NCBI RefSeq assembly: GCF_023715365.1
Contig: NZ_JAMBNZ010000008.1
Span: 62,001 to 126,000, forward strand
Reading direction: 5' to 3'
DNA from: Georgenia satyanarayanai
GTDB taxonomy: Bacteria; Actinomycetota; Actinomycetes; Actinomycetales; Actinomycetaceae
DNA: 64,000 nt
Position numbers and translations under genes: made by a program. The notes under the pieces are model-generated. The model searched no databases. It was given only the letters and a program-made list of their open reading frames with translations, and was not told where the DNA came from. Of the stretch, positions 10,327-17,974 are shown piece by piece; position 1 is the first letter of the stretch, and each line of letters starts with the position of its first letter.

Positions 10327-11756
10327 AGCTTGAACACCTTCTTCGGGATCGTCGTGACGAGGTCGAGGGCGGTGGCCAGGGCCTCGTCCTCGGTGAGGCG
10401 GTGCTGCGCGACCAACTCTGCCAGGTACGCGGCGTCCAGTCGCCGGGACATGTCGTGTCGCGTGGGGATGGACAGGAACGCCCGGGTGTCGTCGATGAAA
10501 CCCGAGGTCCGGTAGAAGCCGGCGGTCTCCGTCACCGCGCCGCGGAAGCGGCGGATCGCCTCCGGGGCGTCGATGAACCACCACGGCACGCCCACGTGCA
10601 TCGATCGGTAGAACCCCGCCATGGGGGCCAGCTCACGGGAGTAGACGGTCTCGTCGATGGTGAAGACGACGAGGGTGAGGTTCGGGTGGTTGCCGTAGCG
10701 GGCGAGCAGCGGCTGCAGCGCCTTGGTGAACTCGACGCTCACGGGGATGTCCGAGCCGGCGTCGGCGCCGTAGCGCTCGAGGTTGTCGGTGTCGTGGTTG
10801 CGGTAGACGGCCGGGTGCAGCGTCATGACCAGACCGTCCTCGGTGGCCATGCGCGCGGTCTCGCTCATCATGTGGCGGTGGAAGGCGCGTCCCTCCTCGA
10901 CAGTGGCCTCCCCGCGCAGCGCGGCGGCGTAGATCCGCTCGGCCTCCGCGAGCTCGAGCGGCTCGGTCCCGGCGTCGGCGTGCGAGTGGTCGGAGGAGAC
11001 GGCGCCGTGCTCCTTGAAGTAGCGGCGGCGGCTCTCGAGGGCCGCGATGTAGCCGGCGTAGTCACCGGTGTCGACGCCGGAGACCTCGCCGAGCTGACGG
11101 GCGAGGTCGGCCCAGCCCGGGCGGGCGAGCTCGAGGAAGCGGTCGGGGCGGAAGGTCGGGATGACGCGCCCGGTGAAGGTGGGGTCCTCGGCCAGCGCCC
11201 GGTGCGGGGCGAGGTCGTCCAGGGGGTCGTCGGTGGTGGCGAGCACCGAGATCCCGAAGCGCTCGAAGAGCGCGCGTGGGAGGAACTCGGGCCGGGTGAG
11301 CGCCTCGGCGATCTGGTCGTAGATCGCGTCGGCCGTCTCGGCGCTGGGGACCTGGGTGATGCCGAAGACCTCGACGAAGGTCGTGTCGAACCAGTACTTC
11401 ACGGGCGTGCCGCGGAAGAGGTGGTAGTTCTCGCACAGGATCCGCCAGGCCTTGCGGGCGGCGGCCTCGTCCAGCTCGACCGGGCCGTCCGGCCCGCGCC
11501 CGAGGTCGCTGAGCTCGGCGCCGCCCGCGTGGAGCATGCGCAGCACGTAGTGGTCGGGCGACAGGAGCAGCGACACCGGGTCCGCGAAGGGCTTGTTGTC
11601 CACGAGCCACTGCGGGGGCACGTGGCTGTGCGGGGAGATGATCGGAAGGTCCTTGGTCGCGGCGTAGAGCCGGCGAGCCACGTCCCGCACCTCCGGCTGC
11701 GTCGGGAGGAGGCGGTCGGGATGGACGTCGAGGGACGCCTGCGTGTCAGCGCTCAT
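10323..11756 (-). CDS. uxaC: Glucuronate isomerase
   Basis: A 477-residue uronate isomerase of the amidohydrolase superfamily, of usual length. Recognisable blocks are the metal-binding IISPHSHVPP near residue 40, LCENYHLFRGTPVKYWFD, ISVLATTDDPLDDL and the C-terminal GFIDDTRAFLSIPTRHDMSRR. It converts D-glucuronate to D-fructuronate (or galacturonate to tagaturonate) in the cytoplasm. The ATG at 11756 was chosen because the protein then begins where the family does; longer in-frame readings run into the operator region. It is the first gene of the operon uxaC-uxuB-gntK and is divergent from the LarA-family gene, sharing an intergenic region full of TTGCC repeats. Confidence 0.95.
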   Translation of the reverse strand: MSADTQASLDVHPDRLLPTQPEVRDVARRLYAATKDLPIISPHSHVPPQWLVDNKPFADPVSLLLSPDHYVLRMLHAGGAELSDLGRGPDGPVELDEAAARKAWRILCENYHLFRGTPVKYWFDTTFVEVFGITQVPSAETADAIYDQIAEALTRPEFLPRALFERFGISVLATTDDPLDDLAPHRALAEDPTFTGRVIPTFRPDRFLELARPGWADLARQLGEVSGVDTGDYAGYIAALESRRRYFKEHGAVSSDHSHADAGTEPLELAEAERIYAAALRGEATVEEGRAFHRHMMSETARMATEDGLVMTLHPAVYRNHDTDNLERYGADAGSDIPVSVEFTKALQPLLARYGNHPNLTLVVFTIDETVYSRELAPMAGFYRSMHVGVPWWFIDAPEAIRRFRGAVTETAGFYRTSGFIDDTRAFLSIPTRHDMSRRLDAAYLAELVAQHRLTEDEALATALDLVTTIPKKVFKL

Positions 11757-11786
11757 GGCGCCATCGTCCCGATACCCTCCGCCGTC

Positions 11787-11832
11787 GGCAATGAAGTTGC
11801 CAGCCCTTGCCACTCGGTTGCCAGCGGTTGCC
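11787..11832. promoter_or_regulatory. Multiple TTGCC operator repeats, uxaC / larA-like divergent promoter
   Basis: TTGCC occurs at 11797, 11807, 11818 and 11828, spaced 10, 11 and 10 bases, thus on one face of the helix. The outer copy pairs with GGCAA at 11787. On the minus strand the pattern contains GGCAAC-N4-GGCAAC, the same arrangement found before lacI/larE, the second TRAP operon and GH3. It is a probable binding region for the LacI-type repressor at 17975-19006. Confidence 0.65.
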
Positions 11833-11896
11833 GCCGCACCCCGGTTTCTGCGCCTCCCCACCTGACTGCACGCCACCGCAGGGCTACGGTCGAGCC

Positions 11897-13213
11897 ATGA
11901 CGTGGTTCAAGGAGGAGGCCCGGTTCATCTCGCGGCCCCAGATCGAGGCGATGTGCGACCGGCTGCTGGACGAGGCGAAGGAGCGGCTCGGCATCGCCGA
12001 GTACCGGCGGGTGCTGCTCCTGCCCCCGGACCTCACCCGGGCGCACTCGGGCACCGGCTGGATGACCGAGTACCTCTACCACCGCCTCGACGCGGCCGGT
12101 ACCGAGGTGCACGTCATCCCCACGCTCGGGCAGCACGTCCCGCACACCCGTGAGGACAACGAGTGGATGTTCGGCTCGATCCCCGAGGAGCGCATCCACG
12201 CCCACGACTGGAAGAACGGCGTGACGAACGTCGGCACAATCCCCGCGGAGTTCGTCCGCGAGCAGACCGGTGGTGCGGTCGACTGGGAGATGCCGGTCGA
12301 CCTCAACACGATGCTCGTCACCGAGCAGTGGGACCTCATCATCAACGTCGGGCACGTCGTGCCCCACGAGGTGCTGGGCTTCGCCAACCACAACAAGAAC
12401 TACTTCATCGGGCTCGGCGGCAAGCGCCTGCTCGGCGCCTCGCACATGGCCTCGGCCGTGTACGGCATCGAGAACAACCTCGGCAACCTCCTCACCCCCG
12501 TGCGGGCCTGCTTCAACTACGCCGAGGAGCACTTCCTCGGCCACCTCCCCGACGTCTACCTCCAGGTCGTCATGGACTACGACGACGACGGGAAGCTCGC
12601 CCACACCGGCGTCTACGTGGGGGACGACCTCGAGACGTACTACGACGCCGCGCGCGCCTCCCGGGAGCAGAACTTCACGCTCTTCGACGAGCCGGCCGAC
12701 AAGGTCGTCGCCGTCATGCAGGCCGACGAGTTCCGCGCGACGTGGGTGGCCAACAAGGCGGTCTACCGCACGCGCATGGCGATCGCCGACGGCGGTGAGC
12801 TGCTCGTCATCGCCCCCGGCGTCGAGCGCTTCGGCGAGCAGCCGGAGGTCGACGAGCTCATCCGCAGGTACGGCTACCTGTCCCAGGCCGAGGTCATCGA
12901 CCTCTACCGGACGCAGGCCGACATGCAGGACATCCCGCACGGCACCGCGCACCTCGTCCACGGCTCCAGCGAGGGCCGCTTCACGATCACCTACGCGCCC
13001 GGGCACCTGGGCAAGGAGGAGATCGAGTCGGTCGGCTACCAGTACATGGACGTCGAGGAGGCCCAGCGCCGCTACGACCCGGCCGTCATGAAGGACGGCT
13101 GGAACACCATGCCCGACGGCGAGCGGGTCTTCTACATCTCCACGCCGTCCGCGGGCCTGTGGTCCACGCGGGAGAAGCTCGAGAACCGCGACACCGAGCT
13201 CCACACCGCCTGA
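11897..13213 (+). CDS. LarA-family nickel-pincer enzyme, probable D-mannonate/D-gluconate 2-epimerase
   Basis: A 438-residue member of the lactate racemase (LarA) superfamily. Residues equivalent to those of Lactobacillus LarA are present with matching spacing: R48 in DLTR, H80 in GQH, H157 in VPHEVLGF, K167 (covalent attachment of the pincer nucleotide) in NHNKNYF and H183 (nickel ligand). H157-K167-H183 spacings of 10 and 16 equal those of LarA H174-K184-H200. Family knowledge: some LarA homologues epimerise C2 of gluconate/mannonate. Between uxuB, which makes mannonate, and gntK, which uses gluconate, with larE and larB in the same regulon, this is the best reading. ATG at 11897 puts the start beyond the operator repeats. 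Confidence 0.88.
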   Translation: MTWFKEEARFISRPQIEAMCDRLLDEAKERLGIAEYRRVLLLPPDLTRAHSGTGWMTEYLYHRLDAAGTEVHVIPTLGQHVPHTREDNEWMFGSIPEERIHAHDWKNGVTNVGTIPAEFVREQTGGAVDWEMPVDLNTMLVTEQWDLIINVGHVVPHEVLGFANHNKNYFIGLGGKRLLGASHMASAVYGIENNLGNLLTPVRACFNYAEEHFLGHLPDVYLQVVMDYDDDGKLAHTGVYVGDDLETYYDAARASREQNFTLFDEPADKVVAVMQADEFRATWVANKAVYRTRMAIADGGELLVIAPGVERFGEQPEVDELIRRYGYLSQAEVIDLYRTQADMQDIPHGTAHLVHGSSEGRFTITYAPGHLGKEEIESVGYQYMDVEEAQRRYDPAVMKDGWNTMPDGERVFYISTPSAGLWSTREKLENRDTELHTA

Positions 13214-13270
13214 CCCACCACTTCGCCGACAGCTGACTTATACCGACTAGCGGGATTGTTTACACGCACC

Positions 13271-13312
13271 GGCCCCGCCATGGTCGCCCCTCCGGGTGAC
13301 CATGGCGGGGCC
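13271..13312 (+). terminator. Hairpin terminator of the larA-like gene
   Basis: A perfect 15-base stem (GGCCCCGCCATGGTC, 13271-13285, with its complement at 13298-13312) and a 12-base loop, 58 bases after the stop codon. The stem is followed by AACTTCTACTT, only mildly T-rich. Likely intrinsic terminator. Confidence 0.75.
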
Positions 13313-13396
13313 AACTTCTACTTGGCTGAGCAATCCGGCAGCTGCACGCGTCCATCACTGACCAGGCCGTCCGGATCGTCACGTTGCCGAGAAGAT

Positions 13397-13450
13397 TCCC
13401 GCTCTCGCGGACGATCCCTCTCTCGCGTGTAGTCCCGCTGTCGGTGACGG
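13397..13450. repeat. Three imperfect 18-base repeats
   Basis: Units start with TCCC at 13397, 13415 and 13433 and share the core TCCCGCTSTCGCG. The third, TCCCGCTGTCGGTG, resembles the TCCGGCTGTCGGCG repeat found at 38.4 and 41.2 kb. No function can be assigned. Confidence 0.45.
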
Positions 13451-13458
13451 ATGACGAA

Positions 13459-13486
13459 GGGCCCGCCAGCGGGTGCTGGCGGGCCC
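13459..13486 (-). terminator. Hairpin terminator of the GH3 gene
   Basis: A perfect 12-base stem (GGGCCCGCCAGC, 13459-13470, complement 13475-13486) with a four-base loop, 38 bases downstream of the GH3 stop on the minus strand. Strong GC stem; no clear U-tract. Confidence 0.65.
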
Positions 13487-13523
13487 TCCTGACCTCAGGT
13501 CAGTGGCGGTCGAGCGAGGGTGC

Positions 13524-16169
13524 TCAGGCCCCGTTCGTCGTCGCTCGGCGACGGATGGCCACGAAGGCACCACCGAGCGCGAGCAGTGCCACGACGGCCA
13601 GGACGACCCAGCTGCCGATCTCGGCACCGGTCGAGGGCAGCGAGCCACCCGGAACCGCGGCGTCGTCCGAACCATCGTCGGTCGGGTCCGTGGCGCCGTT
13701 GTCGTCGCCGTCACCGGCGCCGTCCTCGTCACCGGAACCGTCGCCGTCGTCGTCCGGGGTTGTCGGCTCGGGGGCCGGCGTCGTCGGCTCGGGCCCGGGC
13801 GTCGTCGGCTCCTCGACGTCGTCGGCGTAGGTGAGGCCGTAGCCGAAGGGGTACAGGGCCCCGTCGGTGGTCTCGTCGTAGCCGGGGGTGTCGCTCTGCT
13901 GCTCGATGATCGCCTCGCGGGTACCCGCCAGGGCAAAGGGCATCTTGCCCTGCGGCGCGTAGTCCCCGGACAGGACGTCGAGCAGCGCGGTGTCGCTCAT
14001 GCCGAAGCCGGCCAGGATGGCGCCGGCGTCACGCAGGCCGCTCGCCTCGTCCAGCACGTAGGGCTGGCGGAAGTAGACGTGGAGGATGACCTTGCTCGGG
14101 TCGTCGACCTCGGACATGACCTGCTGGATGGTGTCCAGCGAGGGCACGACCTCCCACGACTCTGCCCCCTCCATGCCGGAGAAGTCAAGGATGCTCGACT
14201 CCCACGGGTAGGAGCCGCCGAAGCGCAGGCCGTTGTCGGTGCAGGAGGGGTTCTCCGCGCCGGCAGCGTTGTGGACGCACGCGTCCGCCGCGCCCCACAG
14301 GCTCTCGCCGTCGAGGCCCGGGATCCCGTCGATGGCGCTCGGGTTGACGCCGTGCTCGGGGTTGAGGCCGGACTCCGCACTGTTGCTCACGTAGTCGCCG
14401 GCACTCGTGCGGGCCGTCATCGAGATGAGGACGTAGTCGCTGTCCTCGGCGCTCGGGCGGGTCTCGCCCTCCTCGACGTTGCCGTTGGTGACGCCGTAGC
14501 CGCGGGCGGCGACCGTCTCCTCGTTGAAGTCACCGAGGATGTAGACGTCGGAGCCGTCGGCGAGGGGCAGCACCGGGCCCTCCTCGGTCTCCGCGTTCTC
14601 GAGCAGGACGAGCGACTTGCGCTGCAGGTCCAGGCCCACCTCGCGGTTGGCCTCCGAGCCGATCGTCGCGGTGGCGACGTCCGGGTCGACGTAGGGGTTC
14701 TCGAAGAGGCCCATGAGGAACATCGGCTCGAGCAGACGCTCGGCGGCGAGGTCGATGCGCTCCTCGCTCACCAGGCCGTCGTCGACCAGGTCGATGATCG
14801 TCTGGACGTTGTTGAAGCCCGACAGCGTGTCGGTGCCACCGTTGACGGCCGCGGCGACGCGCTCGGAGACGCTGGCGCCCTCGAGGCCCCAGGCGCGGTC
14901 GTTGATGATGCCGGTGTCGGAGTTCACGTAGCCGCCGAAGCCGAGCTGCTCGCGCAGCAGGCCGTTGACGATGGAGTCGGAGAAGGCGAAGCCGGTGAGC
15001 GGGTAGTCGCCCGCGCCGCCAACCTCCGGGACGTCCACGGGCACGCCGTAGTACGGCATGATCGAGGAGACGCCGGCGTCGATCGCGGCCTGGAAGGGCA
15101 GCATGTGCTCCTCGAAGAAGCCGCCGGGGTAGACCTGGGCCTTGCCGAAGGAGTAGTGCGGGTCCAGACCCAGCTCCTGCGGGCCGCCACCCGGGAAGTG
15201 CTTGAGGGTGAGGGCGACGCGGGTCTCGGGGGTCAGCGCCAGGCCGTTGTCGTTGTTGTCGACGAGCGGGCCCTGGAGCGTCTGGACGAGGGTCTCCATG
15301 ATCGCGGCCGCGTGCTCGGCGTCCTCGGTGAAGGTTTCGTGGGTGCGGTACCAGCGCGGCTCGGTGGAGAGGTCGGCCATGTAGCCGTACATGCCGCGCA
15401 GGCCGATGGAGGCCCACTCCTCGCCCATGACGCCGGCGAAGTCCTCGACGACGGCCATGTCACCCGTCGTGGGGACCTCGCCCGTCGCGAGGGACTCCTC
15501 CCCCAGCGCCGCGGCCGCGATGCCGGCCTCCTTGGGGAAGGCGCTGAAGGCGCCGGCCGACTCGTTGATGCCGGCGCGCGCGTCCGGGTCGATGTGGTTG
15601 CGCGCGTTGGACTTGAACAGCGCCGGGATGCCGAGGCGGGTGGCCTCGCTCATCTCCTGCACCGAGTTGGTGAAGCCGGCAGCCTCGGCGGGCGTCACCG
15701 ACGTGGAGGCCTGGAACCCGCCGGCGGAGGCGCCGCACTGAGCGTCGTCCGGGCCCGTCACCGTGTTGCGGAAGACGAAGCGGTGCATGTGCTGGGTGTT
15801 GACGAAGTTGTCGGCGGAGGGCGGGACCGTGCCCCGGATGCCGTCCTCGCACGCCGCGTTGAGCGTGTCGATGAGCATGAGCCCGGCCTTCTCGTCCAGC
15901 TCCATCTGCGCGACCAGGTCGGCGACGCGCTCGTCGACGGGCAGGCGCCAGTCCTCGTAGGCGTCGAGCTCACCGTCCTTGCTGAGGTCGCGGAACTCGT
16001 AGCCGTCGACCTCGATGATGTCCGTGACCCGGCTCTCGAGCACGGGCTGGTCGAGCTCGGGCGCCGGGACGGTCGCCGCACCGGCGCCGACCGTGAGCGT
16101 CAGTGCCAGTGGCGCCGCCGCGGCGACGGCCACGGCGGTCCGCAGCCCCACACGTGGGCTTCGAGACAT
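13524..16169 (-). CDS. Secreted, LPXTG wall-anchored glycoside hydrolase family 3 enzyme
   Basis: An 881-residue exported enzyme. It has a signal peptide (residues 1-32), a GH3 TIM-barrel with KHFPGGG near 323 and the probable nucleophile D418 in GYVNSDTG, the C-terminal GH3 sandwich domain ending in GALYPFGYGLTY, a Pro/Thr/Asp-rich spacer, and a sortase signal LPSTG at 844-848 followed by a hydrophobic helix and RRR. It should sit on the cell wall and release monosaccharides from glycosides outside the cell. GH3 includes beta-glucosidases, xylosidases and others; lying within a uronate regulon it may supply glucuronate-containing products. Strong ribosome site GAGGAGG lies just before the ATG. 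Confidence 0.92.
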   Translation of the reverse strand: MSRSPRVGLRTAVAVAAAAPLALTLTVGAGAATVPAPELDQPVLESRVTDIIEVDGYEFRDLSKDGELDAYEDWRLPVDERVADLVAQMELDEKAGLMLIDTLNAACEDGIRGTVPPSADNFVNTQHMHRFVFRNTVTGPDDAQCGASAGGFQASTSVTPAEAAGFTNSVQEMSEATRLGIPALFKSNARNHIDPDARAGINESAGAFSAFPKEAGIAAAALGEESLATGEVPTTGDMAVVEDFAGVMGEEWASIGLRGMYGYMADLSTEPRWYRTHETFTEDAEHAAAIMETLVQTLQGPLVDNNDNGLALTPETRVALTLKHFPGGGPQELGLDPHYSFGKAQVYPGGFFEEHMLPFQAAIDAGVSSIMPYYGVPVDVPEVGGAGDYPLTGFAFSDSIVNGLLREQLGFGGYVNSDTGIINDRAWGLEGASVSERVAAAVNGGTDTLSGFNNVQTIIDLVDDGLVSEERIDLAAERLLEPMFLMGLFENPYVDPDVATATIGSEANREVGLDLQRKSLVLLENAETEEGPVLPLADGSDVYILGDFNEETVAARGYGVTNGNVEEGETRPSAEDSDYVLISMTARTSAGDYVSNSAESGLNPEHGVNPSAIDGIPGLDGESLWGAADACVHNAAGAENPSCTDNGLRFGGSYPWESSILDFSGMEGAESWEVVPSLDTIQQVMSEVDDPSKVILHVYFRQPYVLDEASGLRDAGAILAGFGMSDTALLDVLSGDYAPQGKMPFALAGTREAIIEQQSDTPGYDETTDGALYPFGYGLTYADDVEEPTTPGPEPTTPAPEPTTPDDDGDGSGDEDGAGDGDDNGATDPTDDGSDDAAVPGGSLPSTGAEIGSWVVLAVVALLALGGAFVAIRRRATTNGA

Positions 16170-16220
16170 TCTTCCTCCTCATGTTCACGTCGTCGTTGAC
16201 GATGTCGTCAGCGACGGGAC

Positions 16221-16238
16221 GTCGCGCAGCTGCGCGAC
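16221..16238. promoter_or_regulatory. Perfect 18-base palindrome upstream of GH3
   Basis: GTCGCGCAGCTGCGCGAC reads the same on both strands, 52 bases before the GH3 start codon. It could be an operator or a hairpin in the 5' untranslated region. It does not match the GGCAAC operator family. Confidence 0.4.
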
Positions 16239-16315
16239 CCGGCCGACGGCGGCGCGTCCCCGCGCCCCCCGGCCATCGCTCGATCGTCGCTGTGGCCCGC
16301 GCCACCCGACGAGGA

Positions 16316-16331
16316 GTTGCCGGATGTTGCC
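16316..16331. promoter_or_regulatory. LacI-type operator candidate upstream of GH3
   Basis: GTTGCCGGATGTTGCC has two GTTGCC half-sites exactly 10 bases apart, the GGCAAC-N4-GGCAAC arrangement on the other strand. It lies about 150 bases upstream of the GH3 start and would put this enzyme in the same regulon as uxaC, larE and the TRAP operon. Confidence 0.6.
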
Positions 16332-16364
16332 GCCTGTTCAGACCAGCTCAGTGGCGGGATGCCG

Positions 16365-16398
16365 ACGGCCCCGCCGAGCCGGGGCTCGACGGGGCCGT
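16365..16398 (-). terminator. Hairpin terminator of gnd
   Basis: ACGGCCCCG (16365-16373) pairs with CGGGGCCGT (16390-16398), extended inward by a CGAGCC/GGCTCG stem after one mismatch. It lies 26 bases downstream of the gnd stop on the minus strand. Confidence 0.65.
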
Positions 16399-16423
16399 GA
16401 GGAGGGCCAGAGAGAGCGCGGGG

Positions 16424-17875
16424 CTAGGCCTGCGCGGTCTCGCTGCGGTCCCCGGACCACTCGGTGTGGAACGTCCCGGGACGGTCGACGCGGTTGTAGG
16501 TGTGCGCGCCGAAGAAGTCGCGCAGCCCCTGGACGAGGGACGCCGGCAGACGCTCGGCCCGCACGGTGTCGTAGTAGGCCAGGGCGGCGGAGAAGCCGGG
16601 GACCGGAACACCCGCCGCGACGGCGTGGGTGACCGCCGCACGCCATCCCTGCTGGCTCGACTCGAGCCCGGCGGCCACCGACGGGGCCTCGAGCAGGGTG
16701 GTGAGGTTGCCCGCGGCGTACTCGGAGCGGATGCGCTCGAGGAGACGGGCACGGATGATGCAGCCGCCGCGCCAGATCTTGGCGACCTCGGCGATGTCGA
16801 TGTCCCAGCCGAACTCCTCGGAGGCGGTCCGGATCTGGTCCAGGCCCTGGGCGTAGGCGACGACCTTCGAGGCCCACAGGGCCTGGCGGACGTTCTCCAC
16901 GAGCTCGGCGCGGACACCGGTGTCGACGGCGGAGCGGGCGGGGCCCTGCAGGGCGGCGCGGGAGGCCTCGCGCAGCGCGGTGTGGCCGGAGGTGGACCGG
17001 GCGAAGACGGACTCGGCGATCGTGTTGACCGGCACCCCGAGCTGGAGCGCGATCTGCACGGTCCACTGCCCGGTGCCCTTCTGGGCGGCGGCGTCGGCGA
17101 CGACGTCGACGAACGGGCGGCCGGTCTCGGCGTCGACGTGACGGAGCACCTCGGCGGTGATCTCGATGAGGTAGGAGTCCAGGTCACCGGTGTTCCACTC
17201 GGTGAAGACCTCGGCGAGCTGCCCGGCCTCGAGGCCGGCGGACCGCAGGACGTCGTAGGCCTCGGCGATGAACTGCATGTCGGCGTACTCGATGCCGTTG
17301 TGCACCATCTTGACGAAGTGGCCGGCGCCGTCGGGGCCGATGTGGACGCAGCAGGGCTCGCCGTCGACCTTCGCGGAGATGTCCTCGAGGATCGGGCCGA
17401 GGGTGACGTAGGACTCCGCAGGGCCGCCGGGCATGATGCTCGGACCGTTGAGCGCGCCCTCCTCACCACCGGAGATGCCGGCGCCGACGAAGTGCAGGCC
17501 CTTGTCGCGGAGGTAGGACTCGCGGCGGCGGGTGTCCTCGTAGTGGGCGTTGCCGCCGTCCACGATGATGTCCCCCTCCTCGAGGAGCGGGATGAGGGAC
17601 TCGATGACGGCGTCGGTCGGGCCGCCGGCCTTGACCATGATGATCATCTTGCGGGGGCGCTCGAGGCTGGCGACGAAGTCCGCCAGCTGCTCCGACGCGA
17701 CGAAGGTGCCCTCGTCGCCGTAGGCCGAGACGAGCTCCTCGGTCTTGGCGAAGGTGCGGTTGTACAGCGCCACGGTGTAGCCGTGACGTGCCAGGTTGCG
17801 GGCGAGGTTGCTGCCCATGACGGCGAGTCCGATGACTCCGATCTGCGCGGAGGCAGTCGCCTTGTTGTCAGTCAC
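16424..17875 (-). CDS. gnd: 6-phosphogluconate dehydrogenase, decarboxylating
   Basis: A 483-residue, full-length homodimeric-type 6PGDH. N-terminal NADP-binding motif GLAVMGSNLARN with the NRT that follows the second strand, the substrate loop GISGGEEGALNGPSIMPGG, the catalytic GPDGAGHFVKMVHNGIEY and the C-terminal helical domain with QKGTGQWT and RGGCIIRA are all present. It oxidises 6-phosphogluconate to ribulose-5-phosphate, CO2 and NADPH. Lying between gluconokinase and the uronate genes, with a candidate operator 77 bases upstream, it is probably the catabolic, sugar-acid-induced copy, giving gluconate an exit to the pentose phosphate pathway. ATG at 17875. The preceding gene on this strand is lacI. 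Confidence 0.97.
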   Translation of the reverse strand: MTDNKATASAQIGVIGLAVMGSNLARNLARHGYTVALYNRTFAKTEELVSAYGDEGTFVASEQLADFVASLERPRKMIIMVKAGGPTDAVIESLIPLLEEGDIIVDGGNAHYEDTRRRESYLRDKGLHFVGAGISGGEEGALNGPSIMPGGPAESYVTLGPILEDISAKVDGEPCCVHIGPDGAGHFVKMVHNGIEYADMQFIAEAYDVLRSAGLEAGQLAEVFTEWNTGDLDSYLIEITAEVLRHVDAETGRPFVDVVADAAAQKGTGQWTVQIALQLGVPVNTIAESVFARSTSGHTALREASRAALQGPARSAVDTGVRAELVENVRQALWASKVVAYAQGLDQIRTASEEFGWDIDIAEVAKIWRGGCIIRARLLERIRSEYAAGNLTTLLEAPSVAAGLESSQQGWRAAVTHAVAAGVPVPGFSAALAYYDTVRAERLPASLVQGLRDFFGAHTYNRVDRPGTFHTEWSGDRSETAQA

Positions 17876-17951
17876 GTGCTGGTCCTTTCATCGGCGGCTT
17901 TGTGACGCTACGGCCCCCAGTATGGCGGCAGGCCCGCGCCCGGCCGCAGTG

Positions 17952-17969
17952 GTGTCCATGAGTTGCCAC
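17952..17969. promoter_or_regulatory. LacI-type operator candidate upstream of gnd
   Basis: GTGTCCATGAGTTGCCAC: the right half GAGTTGCCAC is identical to that of the perfect site before lacI/larE, while the left half matches only in part (GTG). It lies between the lacI stop and the gnd start. Confidence 0.5.
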
Positions 17970-17974
17970 GGCTC

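Larger units (their letters stand above)
13214..13523. other. Gene-free stretch between convergent larA-like and GH3 genes
   Basis: This 310-base interval holds two strong hairpins (13271-13312 and 13459-13486), which suit termination from the left and from the right, and between them a short run of imperfect 18-base repeats (13397-13450). I see no coding sequence in it. Confidence 0.7.

Noticed and set aside
13473-16199. Long plus-strand open frame (about 908 codons) opposite the GH3 gene
   Set aside because: It is low-complexity Val/Arg/Gly/Asp sequence produced by third-position GC on the other strand; the minus-strand GH3 has a signal peptide, catalytic motifs and sortase anchor.
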